DNA from: Clostridia bacterium
GTDB lineage: Bacteria; Bacillota; Clostridia; Christensenellales; Borkfalkiaceae
Direction: 5' to 3'
Length of the DNA stretch: 37,434 nucleotides
Assembly: GCA_017463205.1 (NCBI GenBank)
Contig: JAFTPQ010000050.1
Coordinates: 1 to 37,434, forward strand
The translations under genes were made by a program, and so were the position numbers. The notes below the pieces were generated by a model, which was given only the letters and a program-made list of their open reading frames with translations, did not search any database and was not told the DNA's origin. Below are positions 1 to 7,810 of this stretch, piece after piece (the first letter of the stretch is position 1; every line of letters begins with the position of its first letter).

Positions 1-291
1 GCAGCCAACGTTCCGTTGGATCTTGTCTTTCTATCTTTCGTTGCTGGGACTTGTAACCGTATCGTTCCCCTACAGGAAGTCAAGAAACTCAGTTTCTTGT
101 CAGGGTGCAGGGGCGGAAGCCCTTGCAAAGTAAAGCCCCCATTAAGCAAGCTTTGCTTGCGCCCTCTACTGCGTAGCAGTTATGGCAACGCTTGTCGTTG
201 CCTGTTATAAATCCTAGCCACAACTTTGCCGTCAGGCAAAACTTCACTCGCCATAGGCGAACTTCACTTGTCGTCAGACAAACTTCACTTT
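1..291 (-). repeat. Hairpin-cassette repeat, copy A
   Basis: One of seven related intergenic cassettes and the only one lying in reverse. Read on the minus strand it starts with three tandem units headed by gtgaagtt, each followed by a tiny hairpin (GTC/GAC, CGCC/GGCG, GCC/GGC). It then shows gttgtgg, a GGCAACG/CGTTGCC hairpin, CTGC/GCAG, GCAAGC/GCTTGC, a GGGC/GCCC hairpin and AAGAAACT/AGTTTCTT. It ends with a purine-rich spacer and the terminal CCAACG/CGTTGG palindrome at about 5-19. No gene is seen here; the open frames across it are repeat translations. The left end may continue outside the window. Confidence 0.85.
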
Positions 292-308
292 CCCCAAAAA
301 CAACACAC

Positions 309-350
309 CAAAAAAGCCCAATCCAGCGCCTCTGCTGTGGTTGGACTTTT
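309..350 (-). terminator. Intrinsic terminator downstream of queT
   Basis: On the minus strand, AGTCCAACC pairs imperfectly with GGATTGGGCT around an inner CAGC/GCTG stem, and a run of six T follows. It lies just after the queT stop codon and before repeat copy A. Confidence 0.6.
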
Positions 351-374
351 CACCATTCTATTTTTATCCAATTA

Positions 375-887
375 TTATTTATCTTTTTGCTTCGACAATA
401 CAGCGTACAACGGCGCGCCTAAACCGTACACCCAAATACATTCGGTGAAGAAAATCGAACTCGCATACGTCCAATACGCCACCGTTGCGCTCATCTGCCC
501 GACGTCCCTGCACAAAAACACTATGATCAACGGTATAATCAGCGTGTTGCAAACAACGGGAAACAAGCCGCCGATCAGCACTTTCCAAACCCCTTTTTTT
601 AAAAAACTGCCCACCATGTACGTGCCGAATGCCGCAATCAGCGTCGCCAACGAACCAAACAACACGTCGTACAGCGCATAAGCAGAGCTGAAATTGACGA
701 TCATACACCCTACGTACAAAGCAGGCACTGCCTCGGGAAAAAAGAGGGGTAAAATGCAAAGCGCCTCTGCAGGTCGGATCTGGATGGGTCCGAACGCAAA
801 GGGCAAAAATACATACGTAAACACCACGTATAATGCGGCGATGATCCCCGCGCGACACAGTTGTTTGGTGTTAAAAAGTTTTTTCAT
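375..887 (-). CDS. queT: QueT-family queuosine precursor transporter
   Basis: This 170-residue protein is nearly all hydrophobic, with five or six membrane segments. It carries the QueT (COG4708) signature near residues 29-45 (FAFGPIQIRPAEALCILP) and the following motif VNFSSAYALYDVLFGSLAT. QueT proteins are S components of ECF transporters that import preQ1-like queuosine precursors for tRNA modification; they need a shared energising module that is not in this window. The ATG at 887 has GAGG about 9 nt upstream. The 55-nt leader holds a probable preQ1-I riboswitch, which agrees with the family assignment, and a strong promoter precedes it. The gene is monocistronic between that promoter and its own terminator. 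Family confidence is high; the substrate is inferred. Confidence 0.88.
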   Translation of the reverse strand: MKKLFNTKQLCRAGIIAALYVVFTYVFLPFAFGPIQIRPAEALCILPLFFPEAVPALYVGCMIVNFSSAYALYDVLFGSLATLIAAFGTYMVGSFLKKGVWKVLIGGLFPVVCNTLIIPLIIVFLCRDVGQMSATVAYWTYASSIFFTECIWVYGLGAPLYAVLSKQKDK

Positions 888-896
888 GAAATTGTA

Positions 897-940
897 CCTC
901 GGTTTTTTTATGGGGAAGTGTTTTCCGAAAACCTTCCGCT
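897..940 (-). promoter_or_regulatory. Probable preQ1-I riboswitch in the queT leader
   Basis: On the minus strand GGAAG (937-933) pairs with CUUCC (918-914) to form P1. The loop contains UCGG (928-925), which can pair with CCGA (902-899) beyond an A-rich tail (AUAAAAAAA), giving the H-type pseudoknot typical of preQ1-I aptamers. The 3' pseudoknot strand runs directly into the GAGG Shine-Dalgarno, which suggests ligand-dependent control of translation. Its size, position at the transcript start and association with queT all fit. No covariance model was run. Confidence 0.75.
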
Positions 941-948
941 GTTTTTTT

Positions 949-978
949 AGTATACCATTTTTCCGAAAAATTTGTCAA
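949..978 (-). promoter_or_regulatory. Sigma-A-type promoter of queT
   Basis: On the minus strand, TTGACA (978-973), an 18-nt spacer and TATACT (954-949). The predicted start near 942 begins just ahead of the riboswitch P1 stem. Confidence 0.8.
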
Positions 979-984
979 CCGTTT

Positions 985-1641
985 TTACGCATTTTGTTGT
1001 TGAAATCGAGTTGTTTGTTTTTCCTCTTGACGGTTACAACGCTCCCACAGCAACGCCGCGATCCCGTCTGAAAGAATCTCTGCCATCGTATATACAAGGT
1101 TTAACCTCGTCGTGTTCAACAATCCGTAATTCGCCACCGATTTTTCCGCCACGACTCCCAAAACGGATACGTCGCCCAACGCGCCCAATTTCTTGTTTGC
1201 GCCCGCGCCCGGCAACAACGGTTTATCGTTCAATTTCATCAACCCGATATCCCCTTCCTCGCCCACAGCCGCGTCTACGGCGATCACTTGGCTCCCCACG
1301 TGCGTTTCTTTTAAAAACGTCCGCATATACCCGATTTCTTTCGCAGTTACGGGCGCGCTCAGCGTTCCGTATAAAAACACACGCAACCCCTGCGTTTTAA
1401 ATTTTAACATCGATCCCGTAATCGGGCCAAGACTGTCGCCAATGGCAAGATCGCTGCCCACACACACAACGACGGGGGGAGTTCCGTCAAACGGATCTTC
1501 GCCCATATTTTGCGGTGAACGCAACCCTGCCCCCCTCGTTTTATCATTTTTTTGCCGAGCATTACGCCGCAACAACTGATCCGTCGCCATCGAAATTCCG
1601 TCTGCCGCAAGCTTGTTATAAATATGAAACGCGTATTCCAT
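985..1641 (-). CDS. yyaC: YyaC-family sporulation-associated protein (GPR-like fold)
   Basis: 218 residues. The core from about residue 55 (PPVVVCVGSDLAIGDSLGP, then YGTLSAPV, VIAVDAAVGE and KPLLPGAGANKKLGALGD) matches the YyaC/DUF1256 family, which is related to germination protease Gpr and found in spore formers. The enzymatic role of YyaC is not established. The ATG at 1641 is preceded by an AGGAAGGG-type ribosome site. The N-terminal region before the core is unusually long and basic and contains TRGAGLRSP (about residues 35-43), encoded by a GC-rich repeat also present in other genes of the window. The C-terminus is a polar Gln-rich tail. The gene is divergent from cvpA. It is the main hint that the organism can, or once could, sporulate. 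Confidence 0.85.
   Translation of the reverse strand: MEYAFHIYNKLAADGISMATDQLLRRNARQKNDKTRGAGLRSPQNMGEDPFDGTPPVVVCVGSDLAIGDSLGPITGSMLKFKTQGLRVFLYGTLSAPVTAKEIGYMRTFLKETHVGSQVIAVDAAVGEEGDIGLMKLNDKPLLPGAGANKKLGALGDVSVLGVVAEKSVANYGLLNTTRLNLVYTMAEILSDGIAALLWERCNRQEEKQTTRFQQQNA
1515..1542. repeat. GC-rich coding repeat (family 3) inside yyaC
   Basis: The 28-nt stretch contains acgcaaccctgcccccctcg and matches 11390-11420 in xre1 with essentially one difference across about 30 nt. A shorter related copy lies at 29574-29590. Read through the yyaC frame it encodes TRGAGLRSP. Confidence 0.65.
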
Positions 1642-1779
1642 TGGACTGTTCCCTTCCTTTTTTTTACGTACGAATTTTTATGTACAAACCTCCATAAGCC
1701 AACCGACGAGGAAAGTATTGCCGAAAAGAAATACGAATAAACCCGTTTGTAAAATTTTTTAATCTTTTTTCGTAAACAG

Positions 1780-1808
1780 TTGAAAAAAAATTGCCAATAT
1801 GGTATAAT
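1780..1808 (+). promoter_or_regulatory. Promoter of cvpA
   Basis: TTGAAA (1780-1785), a 17-nt spacer and TATAAT (1803-1808). The leader is about 75 nt, and GAGGAG lies just before the cvpA ATG. Confidence 0.75.
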
Positions 1809-1888
1809 CATATGGTACGATAAAAAAGCCATAACGGTTCGGCAAACATTATAAACATAATATAATAAAAAACATAGAGGAGATAAGA

Positions 1889-2605
1889 ATGTTGCAAATC
1901 ACCACGCTTTGCGCAAATTGGACAAATTTCATTGCAGACGTAGTCGTTTTATGCGTATTGGTATTATTTTGTATTCTCTGCGCGAAAAAGGGCTTTATCA
2001 ACTGTTTATTGGGGTTCATCTCTAATATCGTCGCCATTTTCGTGGCAGTCGTTTTAACAAAAGTAGTCATTTCCATCACAGGCGGTTGGTTTGGCGTACA
2101 AGATGCGATGGCAAGCGGTTTTGAAAACGCGTTGCTCAATATCAAAGGCTTTGATACGGACATTTCGCAAACGGGGATGTCGGAAGCGTTGGCGTCACAA
2201 AACGTTCCTGCTTTTTTAAGCAACTTGTTGGTGGACACTTTTGCCAACGCCGAAGTGGAACAAGGCACAACGCTGGCTATGGTGACGGGCGACGCCCTTT
2301 CCGGCCATGCCATCACACTGATCACATGGATCGTGCTTTTCTTTGTCACTCGTTTCGTTTTCTTTGTTTTGAAGAAGTTTTTCACCGTTTTAACCAGCAA
2401 GATCAAATTGTTGGGTGCGATCAACACCGCCCTCGGCGCAGTCATCGGCTTGATCGAAGGTCTTTTGATCGTCTACGGCGTTTTGGCAATTTTAACGTTG
2501 ATCCCCGTTGCGGCGATCTCCACCTATTTAAACAGCTCTTTGCTCGTCAGCCAAATGTACAATCACAACCTCATCTTTATGATCCTCGGTTGGATCATGG
2601 CGTAA
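1889..2605 (+). CDS. CvpA-family membrane protein
   Basis: 238 residues with about four hydrophobic segments: 17-34, 38-62, about 140-165 and 180-206. The N-terminal half follows the CvpA pattern, in which a first helix leads to a KKGFI-type turn (here CAKKGFINCLLGF) and a second helix. The C-terminal half has the second pair of helices around GAINTALGAVIGLIEGLLIVYG, typical of the family. CvpA homologues are named after colicin V production, but in Firmicutes their role is unclear and probably linked to envelope stability. GAGGAGATAAG precedes the ATG. The gene is monocistronic, with its own promoter and a shared bidirectional terminator. It is the only plus-strand gene left of oriC, so it is co-directional with none of its neighbours. 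Confidence 0.8.
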   Translation: MLQITTLCANWTNFIADVVVLCVLVLFCILCAKKGFINCLLGFISNIVAIFVAVVLTKVVISITGGWFGVQDAMASGFENALLNIKGFDTDISQTGMSEALASQNVPAFLSNLLVDTFANAEVEQGTTLAMVTGDALSGHAITLITWIVLFFVTRFVFFVLKKFFTVLTSKIKLLGAINTALGAVIGLIEGLLIVYGVLAILTLIPVAAISTYLNSSLLVSQMYNHNLIFMILGWIMA

Positions 2606-2667
2606 CGCTTATACGGCTTTAAAAATTTTCTTCACTTTTCAACGCTCGAAAACCGATTTACTATGTA

Positions 2668-2706
2668 AAAAACTCGCGGTAAGTTCTCTTTCCGCGAGTT
2701 TCTTTT
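2668..2706. terminator. Bidirectional terminator between cvpA and jag
   Basis: The stem AAACTCGCGG (2670-2679) pairs with CCGCGAGTTT (2692-2701). A-rich and T-rich flanks make it usable from both sides, ending cvpA and the rpmH-to-jag operon. Confidence 0.88.
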
Positions 2707-2751
2707 TCTGATTTTTTTTCTTATTTTTTAAGTGATATCAAAACCGTTCTG

Positions 2752-3771
2752 TTATTTATCTTCGTTGTTGCTGTTTCCAAGGAAAATCCCGAAGAAATCG
2801 TTGTTGGGTTTCATCGTCGTACCGCCCGTTTCTCCGTTGCCGTCCGACGGTTTTTTGTCACGGTTGAAATTCTTTTTATAACCGTCTTTACCGCCGCGGT
2901 TGCCATAACCTCTGCCGCCGTCGCGACGTCCGTAACCGCCTTTCCCGTGATTTCTGTTATCTCTGCCGCCTCTGTTTCCGCGATCGTTTCTCGCCGCCAA
3001 AGCAGGCGCGTTGGGATCTTCCAAATTATCGGGAATGATTACGATATAACGGTTGGGTTCTTTGCCTTCGCTCTGCGTCGAAACCCCTTCTCTTTCGGAA
3101 AGCGCCGCGTGAATAATTCTTCTTTCATACGGGTTCATCGGTTCTAATTTGATCTTTTTACCCAAGCGAATGGCTTTTTGAGCCAAATTTTCCGCCAATT
3201 TATTCAACGTTGCTTCTCTGTTTTCGCGATAGTTTTCACAATCGACCACAACACGCTTGTATTCGTCTCTGCCCGTGTTTGCAACTGCGCCCGCCAACGT
3301 TTGAATGGCGTCTAACATCGCGCCGTGTTTACCGATGATCGACGTCGTATTTGCCGCCGTCACGTTGATTTCCACTTTTTCGCCTTCCGAAACCAGCTCG
3401 GTACAAGCCGTGATATGCAACAAGTCGAACAACCCTTCCAAAAACGCCACCGTTCTTTCGCCGTCTGTCATACCTTCCGTATTGACAACTTCGTTGTAAA
3501 CGCTTTCTTTTGCGGTTTTTTTACATTTTTTATCTTCTGTCGTATCCGACGTCAATTCTTCGTTTTTTGTCGTTTTTTGAGCCGTTTCTTCGTTTGTTTT
3601 TATAACCGCCTTTGCTGCGATGTTTACGCGCGCTTTCACCGACCCAAACAATTTCTTTTTGCCTTCTTCCAAAACGACGATTTCCGCCGTTTCCTCGGTA
3701 AGCCCGAGTTCCTTCAAGCCTTTTTCGACGGCTTCGTCCACCGTTTTACCTGTAAATTCCGTAAATTCCAT
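2752..3771 (-). CDS. jag: Jag/KhpB RNA-binding protein
   Basis: 339 residues. Residues 1-50 form the Jag-N domain (FTGKTVDEAVEKGLKELGL, then KKLFGSVKARV). A KH domain of type II follows around the motif SIIGKHGAMLDAIQTL, and an R3H domain carries NPYERRIIHAAL and the family's IVIIP end. A linker rich in T, K and E separates Jag-N from KH. The C-terminal 75 residues are a Gly/Arg/Asn-rich tail (GYGRRDGGRGYGNRGG), reminiscent of RGG RNA-binding regions, and this makes the protein longer than usual. KhpB partners KhpA in post-transcriptional control of cell elongation and division in other Firmicutes; khpA is not in the window. AAGGAG precedes the ATG. It is the last gene of the rpmH-rnpA-yidD-yidC-jag operon. 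Confidence 0.93.
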   Translation of the reverse strand: MEFTEFTGKTVDEAVEKGLKELGLTEETAEIVVLEEGKKKLFGSVKARVNIAAKAVIKTNEETAQKTTKNEELTSDTTEDKKCKKTAKESVYNEVVNTEGMTDGERTVAFLEGLFDLLHITACTELVSEGEKVEINVTAANTTSIIGKHGAMLDAIQTLAGAVANTGRDEYKRVVVDCENYRENREATLNKLAENLAQKAIRLGKKIKLEPMNPYERRIIHAALSEREGVSTQSEGKEPNRYIVIIPDNLEDPNAPALAARNDRGNRGGRDNRNHGKGGYGRRDGGRGYGNRGGKDGYKKNFNRDKKPSDGNGETGGTTMKPNNDFFGIFLGNSNNEDK

Positions 3772-3829
3772 GTTTTCTCCTTCGCCTGCAAAAAGCGGGC
3801 AACATAATCTCTCTCTTTATTTTTCAGGC

Positions 3830-5308
3830 TTATTTTTTGCCTTTATTCTCTTTATTTTTCCGAGTTGCGTTCTCTTTTGCGTTTTCCATCGAACGGTTCA
3901 TACGCAAACGCTGATCGTGTCTTTTTACGATTTCTTCTTTTTCCTTTTTATATTCGCTGCGGTCAACCAACTTATTGATCACCACCGTCGAAAGCATCGA
4001 GAACAGGTTGCTGGTGATCATGTAAATGGAGAACGCCGAACTGTACATAAACGAGAAGATAGCGAACATACCCGTCATAATGATCATCATCATTTTTTGT
4101 TGAGACGCGCCCTGTCCGTCTACCGTAGAAAACTTCTGTTGTTCTTTTTGCGAACGCATCGAAATGAATTGTTGCAACAAAATCGTACCGATCGAAAGCA
4201 AGATCAGCACGTAATAACCGTTTGCCTCACTTTTCGCTTCCGTCAGTTTCGCCGTAATTTTATTATATGCGTCCGCCGTATAAACGTTGGTATATTTACC
4301 CACCGCGTTTAAGCTGACTTTATTATTTCCGATACGGAAATCTTCCCGTTCGATCTCCGTTTTAAATTCCGAATAGTTCAAAACGGGATGCTTGTACGAA
4401 GCGTCCGTTGCCCAAATATTTTTGATCCAAAGGAAAGAAGTGTGTTCTTTCACCGTCGTATTATACGTTTCCACCACCGCTTCTTGCGCTTTTTCTTCAA
4501 AATACGATTTTATCGCACTCTTCGCCACGTCCGCCTTTTGCTGTTCGGTAAGAGGAGCAGCGTTTTCCGTTTTATCGTTTTCTTCTACGGCAGCCGCCAC
4601 TTTCGCTTTTGTATATTCTGCAATCTCTTTGTTTTTATACGCCTTTTCCACGTCCACCATATACACGCATTGCGTTTTATTTGCGTTGACGTACGCAACG
4701 ATATCTTTCTTTTCCGTCGGCGTATCTTCGGACACGAGAAGGGTGTAATAAATATACGAATTTTCGCCTTTTTCGTCTTTTACAACGATTTTATCCCCTT
4801 CGATACGGATATTTTCTTCCGTCAGATCGGCACAATAATATTCCATTTTCGTATTGTACGCTTCCACCATCGTATTATAATTTTCGATGTTGGAATATTG
4901 CGAATAAGCGTTAAATGCGTTGATCGCCACGATAAAGATGATCATAGACAGGATCATAGGCAAACAGGACGAGAACATGGAAACGCCGCTTTCCTTGTAC
5001 ATTTCCATCACTTTTTGGTTATACTTTTCCTTGTCGTTTGCATACTGCTTTTGCAGTTTTTCCATACGTTCTTGGTTTTCTTTCATCTTGATGTTTTGTT
5101 TGCGCATCGAAATACGTTGATATACGTCGAAGGGCAATACCACCAATTTTAAAATTAAAGAAAACAAAATGATCCCAATGCCGACAACGCCGACGCCGCT
5201 GATCAAAAATTGAATGATCTTCCCTATCCAATTGAGGTATACGTCGAACGTTTGACCGAACAGACCGATCTCCACGTCAACGCTGTTTAATAAATTTATC
5301 AAGTTCAT
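3830..5308 (-). CDS. yidC: YidC/Oxa1 membrane protein insertase with large insertion
   Basis: 492 residues, against roughly 260-300 for common Gram-positive YidC. The core has a first TM segment at about 38-60 (IILFSLILKLVVLPF), a cytoplasmic hairpin of charged coiled coil at 68-105, and a second TM around 115-133 (CLPMILSMIIFIVAI). The last TM segments lie near 365-385, 405-420 and 425-445. The position of the family's groove arginine in TM1 reads Lys here (SLILKLVVLP). Between the second TM and the conserved SFLWIKNIW (291-299) sit about 140 extra residues, rich in K, E and Y, which should be extracytoplasmic. The protein inserts membrane proteins alone or with SecYEG. Its N-terminus lacks a lipoprotein signal. 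It follows yidD and precedes jag by 58 nt. Confidence 0.93.
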   Translation of the reverse strand: MNLINLLNSVDVEIGLFGQTFDVYLNWIGKIIQFLISGVGVVGIGIILFSLILKLVVLPFDVYQRISMRKQNIKMKENQERMEKLQKQYANDKEKYNQKVMEMYKESGVSMFSSCLPMILSMIIFIVAINAFNAYSQYSNIENYNTMVEAYNTKMEYYCADLTEENIRIEGDKIVVKDEKGENSYIYYTLLVSEDTPTEKKDIVAYVNANKTQCVYMVDVEKAYKNKEIAEYTKAKVAAAVEENDKTENAAPLTEQQKADVAKSAIKSYFEEKAQEAVVETYNTTVKEHTSFLWIKNIWATDASYKHPVLNYSEFKTEIEREDFRIGNNKVSLNAVGKYTNVYTADAYNKITAKLTEAKSEANGYYVLILLSIGTILLQQFISMRSQKEQQKFSTVDGQGASQQKMMMIIMTGMFAIFSFMYSSAFSIYMITSNLFSMLSTVVINKLVDRSEYKKEKEEIVKRHDQRLRMNRSMENAKENATRKNKENKGKK

Positions 5309-5357
5309 GTGCTTATTTCCGTTTTTATTATTTACCGACCGTTACAACAAAAATTTT

Positions 5358-5684
5358 TTATAACAGCCAACGTTTTTTCAAAAATCGTTCGGGCGCGGGA
5401 TCAAACCCGCCTTTACACCACGGATGACAGCGTAAAATACGCCATGCGCCCAATGCGATCCCTTTAATCGCTCCGTGGTTGTTGATACATTCGAGGGTGT
5501 ATTGCGAACAGGTCGGCTGATATTTACAAGTGTGTTTCGACAGATATTTTTGATAGAATATTATCACTCGCATACACAGCATTTTGCCGTACGGTTTCCA
5601 TACGGTTTTTCGTAAATATCGGGCATTTTCCTTCAAGAGCCGCCAAAACGACACCTTCAAAGTTTTTCCTTCTTTATCATACAT
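5358..5684 (-). CDS. yidD: YidD, membrane protein insertion efficiency factor
   Basis: YidD is recognisable from [20 protein letters not shown], then [19 protein letters not shown] and GGFDPAP. The Cys residues of CKYQPTCS and RCHPWC are typical. YidD assists YidC-dependent insertion at the inner face of the membrane. The frame is open from an ATG at 5684, overlapping rnpA, but that ATG lacks a ribosome site. A TTG at 5658-5660 has AAGGA six nt upstream and overlaps the rnpA stop as TTGA, so translational coupling from there is plausible. A start at residue 34 or 37 would give the shorter, more usual family length. The order rnpA-yidD-yidC is standard. Confidence 0.9.
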   Translation of the reverse strand: MYDKEGKTLKVSFWRLLKENARYLRKTVWKPYGKMLCMRVIIFYQKYLSKHTCKYQPTCSQYTLECINNHGAIKGIALGAWRILRCHPWCKGGFDPAPERFLKKRWLL

Positions 5685-5974
5685 TGTAAATGTTTTTGAT
5701 ACGTTTCAAACGTATACGTTTCCGCCACTTTCGGCACGAGGATCACCGAATACGTTCCTTTCATTTGGTCCGCCGTCAAGCGAAACGCTTCTCTAAGCAA
5801 ACGTTTGATGCGGTTTCGCCGTACGCTTTTTCCGTGTTTTTTTCCGATCGATATCGCCATACGCATTTTGTCCGAAGGCCGATACAGCATCGTAAGCGAA
5901 GGCGAAAAGGCGCGTTTGCCTTTTTGAAACAACCGTTGAAAATCCCCTTGTTTTTTTATTCTCAGATACTTCAT
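5657..5974 (-). CDS. rnpA: Ribonuclease P protein component
   Basis: 105 residues. The basic RNR signature is [20 protein letters not shown] (residues 47-66), and the N-terminal [18 protein letters not shown] is also typical of RnpA. The protein binds RNase P RNA (rnpB, not in the window) and helps process the 5' ends of tRNA precursors. It lies 141 nt after rpmH in the usual order. No clear Shine-Dalgarno precedes the ATG (the upstream bases are cacataaaaa), unlike most genes here. A small stem-loop lies between rpmH and this gene. Confidence 0.95.
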   Translation of the reverse strand: MKYLRIKKQGDFQRLFQKGKRAFSPSLTMLYRPSDKMRMAISIGKKHGKSVRRNRIKRLLREAFRLTADQMKGTYSVILVPKVAETYTFETYQKHLQCMIKKEKL

Positions 5975-5985
5975 TTTTTATGTGA

Positions 5986-6029
5986 GAAAAAACCGTTTTT
6001 GTCTTCTTTACAGCCGTACGGTTTTTTTC
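5986..6029 (-). terminator. Possible attenuator between rpmH and rnpA
   Basis: AAAACCGT and ACGGTTTT can pair around a loop of about 25 nt and are flanked by T runs on both strands. It could reduce readthrough from rpmH into rnpA. The stem is short, so this is tentative. Confidence 0.3.
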
Positions 6030-6115
6030 TGTTGATTAAAATGGCAAATCCTCTCCTTTTTTGAAAAGGAAAGGAATTTGTCATTATTTTGAAACCGCTT
6101 TACGAAAAACGATTT

Positions 6116-6250
6116 TTAGTGGCTAAGTCTTTTTCTGCCCTTATCTCTACGTCTTTTCAACACTCTTCTGCCTGCGGACGTAGCCATTCTTTTACGGAAG
6201 CCGTGTACTTTGCTCTTCTGTCTTTTTTTAGGTTGGTAAGTTCTTTTCAT
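6116..6250 (-). CDS. rpmH: 50S ribosomal protein L34
   Basis: A 44-codon frame on the minus strand reads [14 protein letters not shown], then [17 protein letters not shown] and [13 protein letters not shown]. This is a full-length L34 with its usual basic composition. CAGGAGAAAGATC precedes the ATG, giving a clear ribosome site. It is the first gene of the rpmH-rnpA-yidD-yidC-jag operon and is driven by a consensus promoter 84 nt upstream. In most Firmicutes dnaA lies divergently on the other side of rpmH; here dnaN lies there instead, on the same strand. Confidence 0.97.
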   Translation of the reverse strand: MKRTYQPKKRQKSKVHGFRKRMATSAGRRVLKRRRDKGRKRLSH

Positions 6251-6340
6251 GATCTTTCTCCTGATTTTGTTTTTTTTATTCTTTATCTTTTTTACGTTTT
6301 TTTACCGGGTACCATAAATTTCCCCACGATAACGCTACTT

Positions 6341-6369
6341 ATTATAACGCAATTGAAATTTTCCGTCAA
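6341..6369 (-). promoter_or_regulatory. Promoter of the rpmH operon
   Basis: On the minus strand, TTGACG (6369-6364), a 17-nt spacer and TATAAT (6346-6341). It gives a leader of about 84 nt before L34. Confidence 0.85.
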
Positions 6370-6501
6370 GCAATTTTACTTGCTTTTCCTTGCTTTTTCT
6401 TTCTTCTTTCCGTTTTTTTGTTTTTTCCGCCGTCTTAAGCAAACTTGATCCCGACTGCGAAAGGGGACGATCGAAAAGCTCCGCTGTCAAAAAAAACGTT
6501 T

Positions 6502-7605
6502 TTATTGCGCGCTGGTACGGACGGGCAACACCAAATATTGACAACGCTTGTCTTCTCCGTTTTCGATGGTGAAAGGGGACACTGCCGAATTGAACGAAAG
6601 CACTGCGTTTTCTTCTTCCAACGCTTTCAATGCGTCCATTAAATATTTCCCGTTCATGGCGATTTTCAATTCTTTTCCTTCCAAAGCGCAAACCACCGTT
6701 TCTTCCACTTTCCCGATTTCGGAATTTGCATTGATCACGATTTTGCCGTTTTTTACGTCGAATAACACCAAATTGTTTTTATCTCCGCGAATCAATACGG
6801 ACGCGCGTTCTACGCTGTCGATCAGCTCGGCTCTCTTTACCGTTGCTTGCGTAGTAAATTCGGTGGGGTAGATGTTTTCTTTGCGAACAAATTCGCCCGA
6901 ATACAAACGGGAATTGATCACCGTATCTTTCAATTCCACCGACAACAAATTTTTGTTGGCATAAATTTTTAAACCGTCTTCCCCGTCCAACATACGCGAA
7001 ATTTCCGTCAACGTGCGCGCAGGGCAAACGATTTTCATATCGCCGCTGCCGCCCAACACGTCTGCATACGAACAAGCCATTCTAAACCCGTCCAACGCCG
7101 TCGCCGTCAGTTTGCCGTCTTGCGTTTCCAATAAGCAACCTTTTAAAATAGGTCTGCTTTCGTCCGTCGCGCAACAAAAGACCACTTTCGAGATCAGCGT
7201 TTTTAAATCGGATTCTTTAATTTCAAAATATTCGTCCGTGGACACGCCTTCGCCAAATTGCGGGAAATCGGACGCAGACAACGTTTGCATAGACGATTCG
7301 CTTTCGGCATATTTGATGGAAATACCCCGTTCGTCGGAAGCGATCACCACTTCGAAATCGGAAATTTTATTGACGAAATCGGCAAACGTTTTCCCGTTGA
7401 CGCACACTTCGCCCTCTTCCAAAACTTCCGCGCGGATCTTCTTTTCAATAGAAATTTCCCCGTCGTAAGCCTTTAACGTAAGTCCGTCGTTTTTCGCTTG
7501 TAATTTGATACATTCCAGCACAGGCGTAATCGTCTTTGCCGCGCAAGCTTTGCTTACCGTCAACGCCGCATCTGCCAACACCATTCCTTCGCATACAAAT
7601 TTCAT
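6502..7605 (-). CDS. dnaN: DNA polymerase III beta subunit (sliding clamp)
   Basis: 367 residues, the normal length for DnaN, with three repeated clamp domains of about 120 residues. Recognisable stretches are KTITPVLECIKLQA near the N-terminus, LSASDFPQF, ATDESRPILKGCLLE, ATALDGFRMA, the third-domain VKRAELIDSVERASVLIRG, and the C-terminal end YLVLPVR. The clamp encircles DNA and tethers polymerase III and other proteins. AGGAGAAAG precedes the ATG, and a TATAAT lies about 25 nt further upstream without a clear -35. dnaN normally follows dnaA, but here it has no dnaA next to it and points toward rpmH, which indicates a rearranged origin region. About 1.5 kb separates it from oriC. Confidence 0.97.
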   Translation of the reverse strand: MKFVCEGMVLADAALTVSKACAAKTITPVLECIKLQAKNDGLTLKAYDGEISIEKKIRAEVLEEGEVCVNGKTFADFVNKISDFEVVIASDERGISIKYAESESSMQTLSASDFPQFGEGVSTDEYFEIKESDLKTLISKVVFCCATDESRPILKGCLLETQDGKLTATALDGFRMACSYADVLGGSGDMKIVCPARTLTEISRMLDGEDGLKIYANKNLLSVELKDTVINSRLYSGEFVRKENIYPTEFTTQATVKRAELIDSVERASVLIRGDKNNLVLFDVKNGKIVINANSEIGKVEETVVCALEGKELKIAMNGKYLMDALKALEEENAVLSFNSAVSPFTIENGEDKRCQYLVLPVRTSAQ

Positions 7606-7810
7606 AATTATTTTCTTTCTCCTGTCTGCTCTTATTATATAGTATTGTTTTTTATCTGTTTTATTTTACCATATGCGTTATTTTTTTGCAAGCAAAAATA
7701 CACGTGTTGCGCCGTTTTCACCGTTTTTTCTTTTATTTTTTTTCTGACGTTTATTTTTTCGGCAAACGGGAATCATTATGGTGCGAAAGGGGAGAGGGTT
7801 GGAAGGTGAG

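Noticed and set aside
609-628. Family 2-like match (cccaccatgtacgtgcc) inside queT
   Set aside because: It lacks the palindromic left arm and the CGTTGA tail, and the encoded residues fit the transporter helix without an insertion. Probably chance.
1642-1680. Forespore sigma-factor promoter for yyaC (CATAAAA on the minus strand)
   Set aside because: A -10-like match exists, but no matching -35 at the right distance, so it is not supported.
3325-3807. Long plus-strand frames opposite jag, yidC, lon and pckG
   Set aside because: Antisense shadows of well-identified genes, with unnatural residue composition (rich in Phe, Arg and His) and no ribosome sites.
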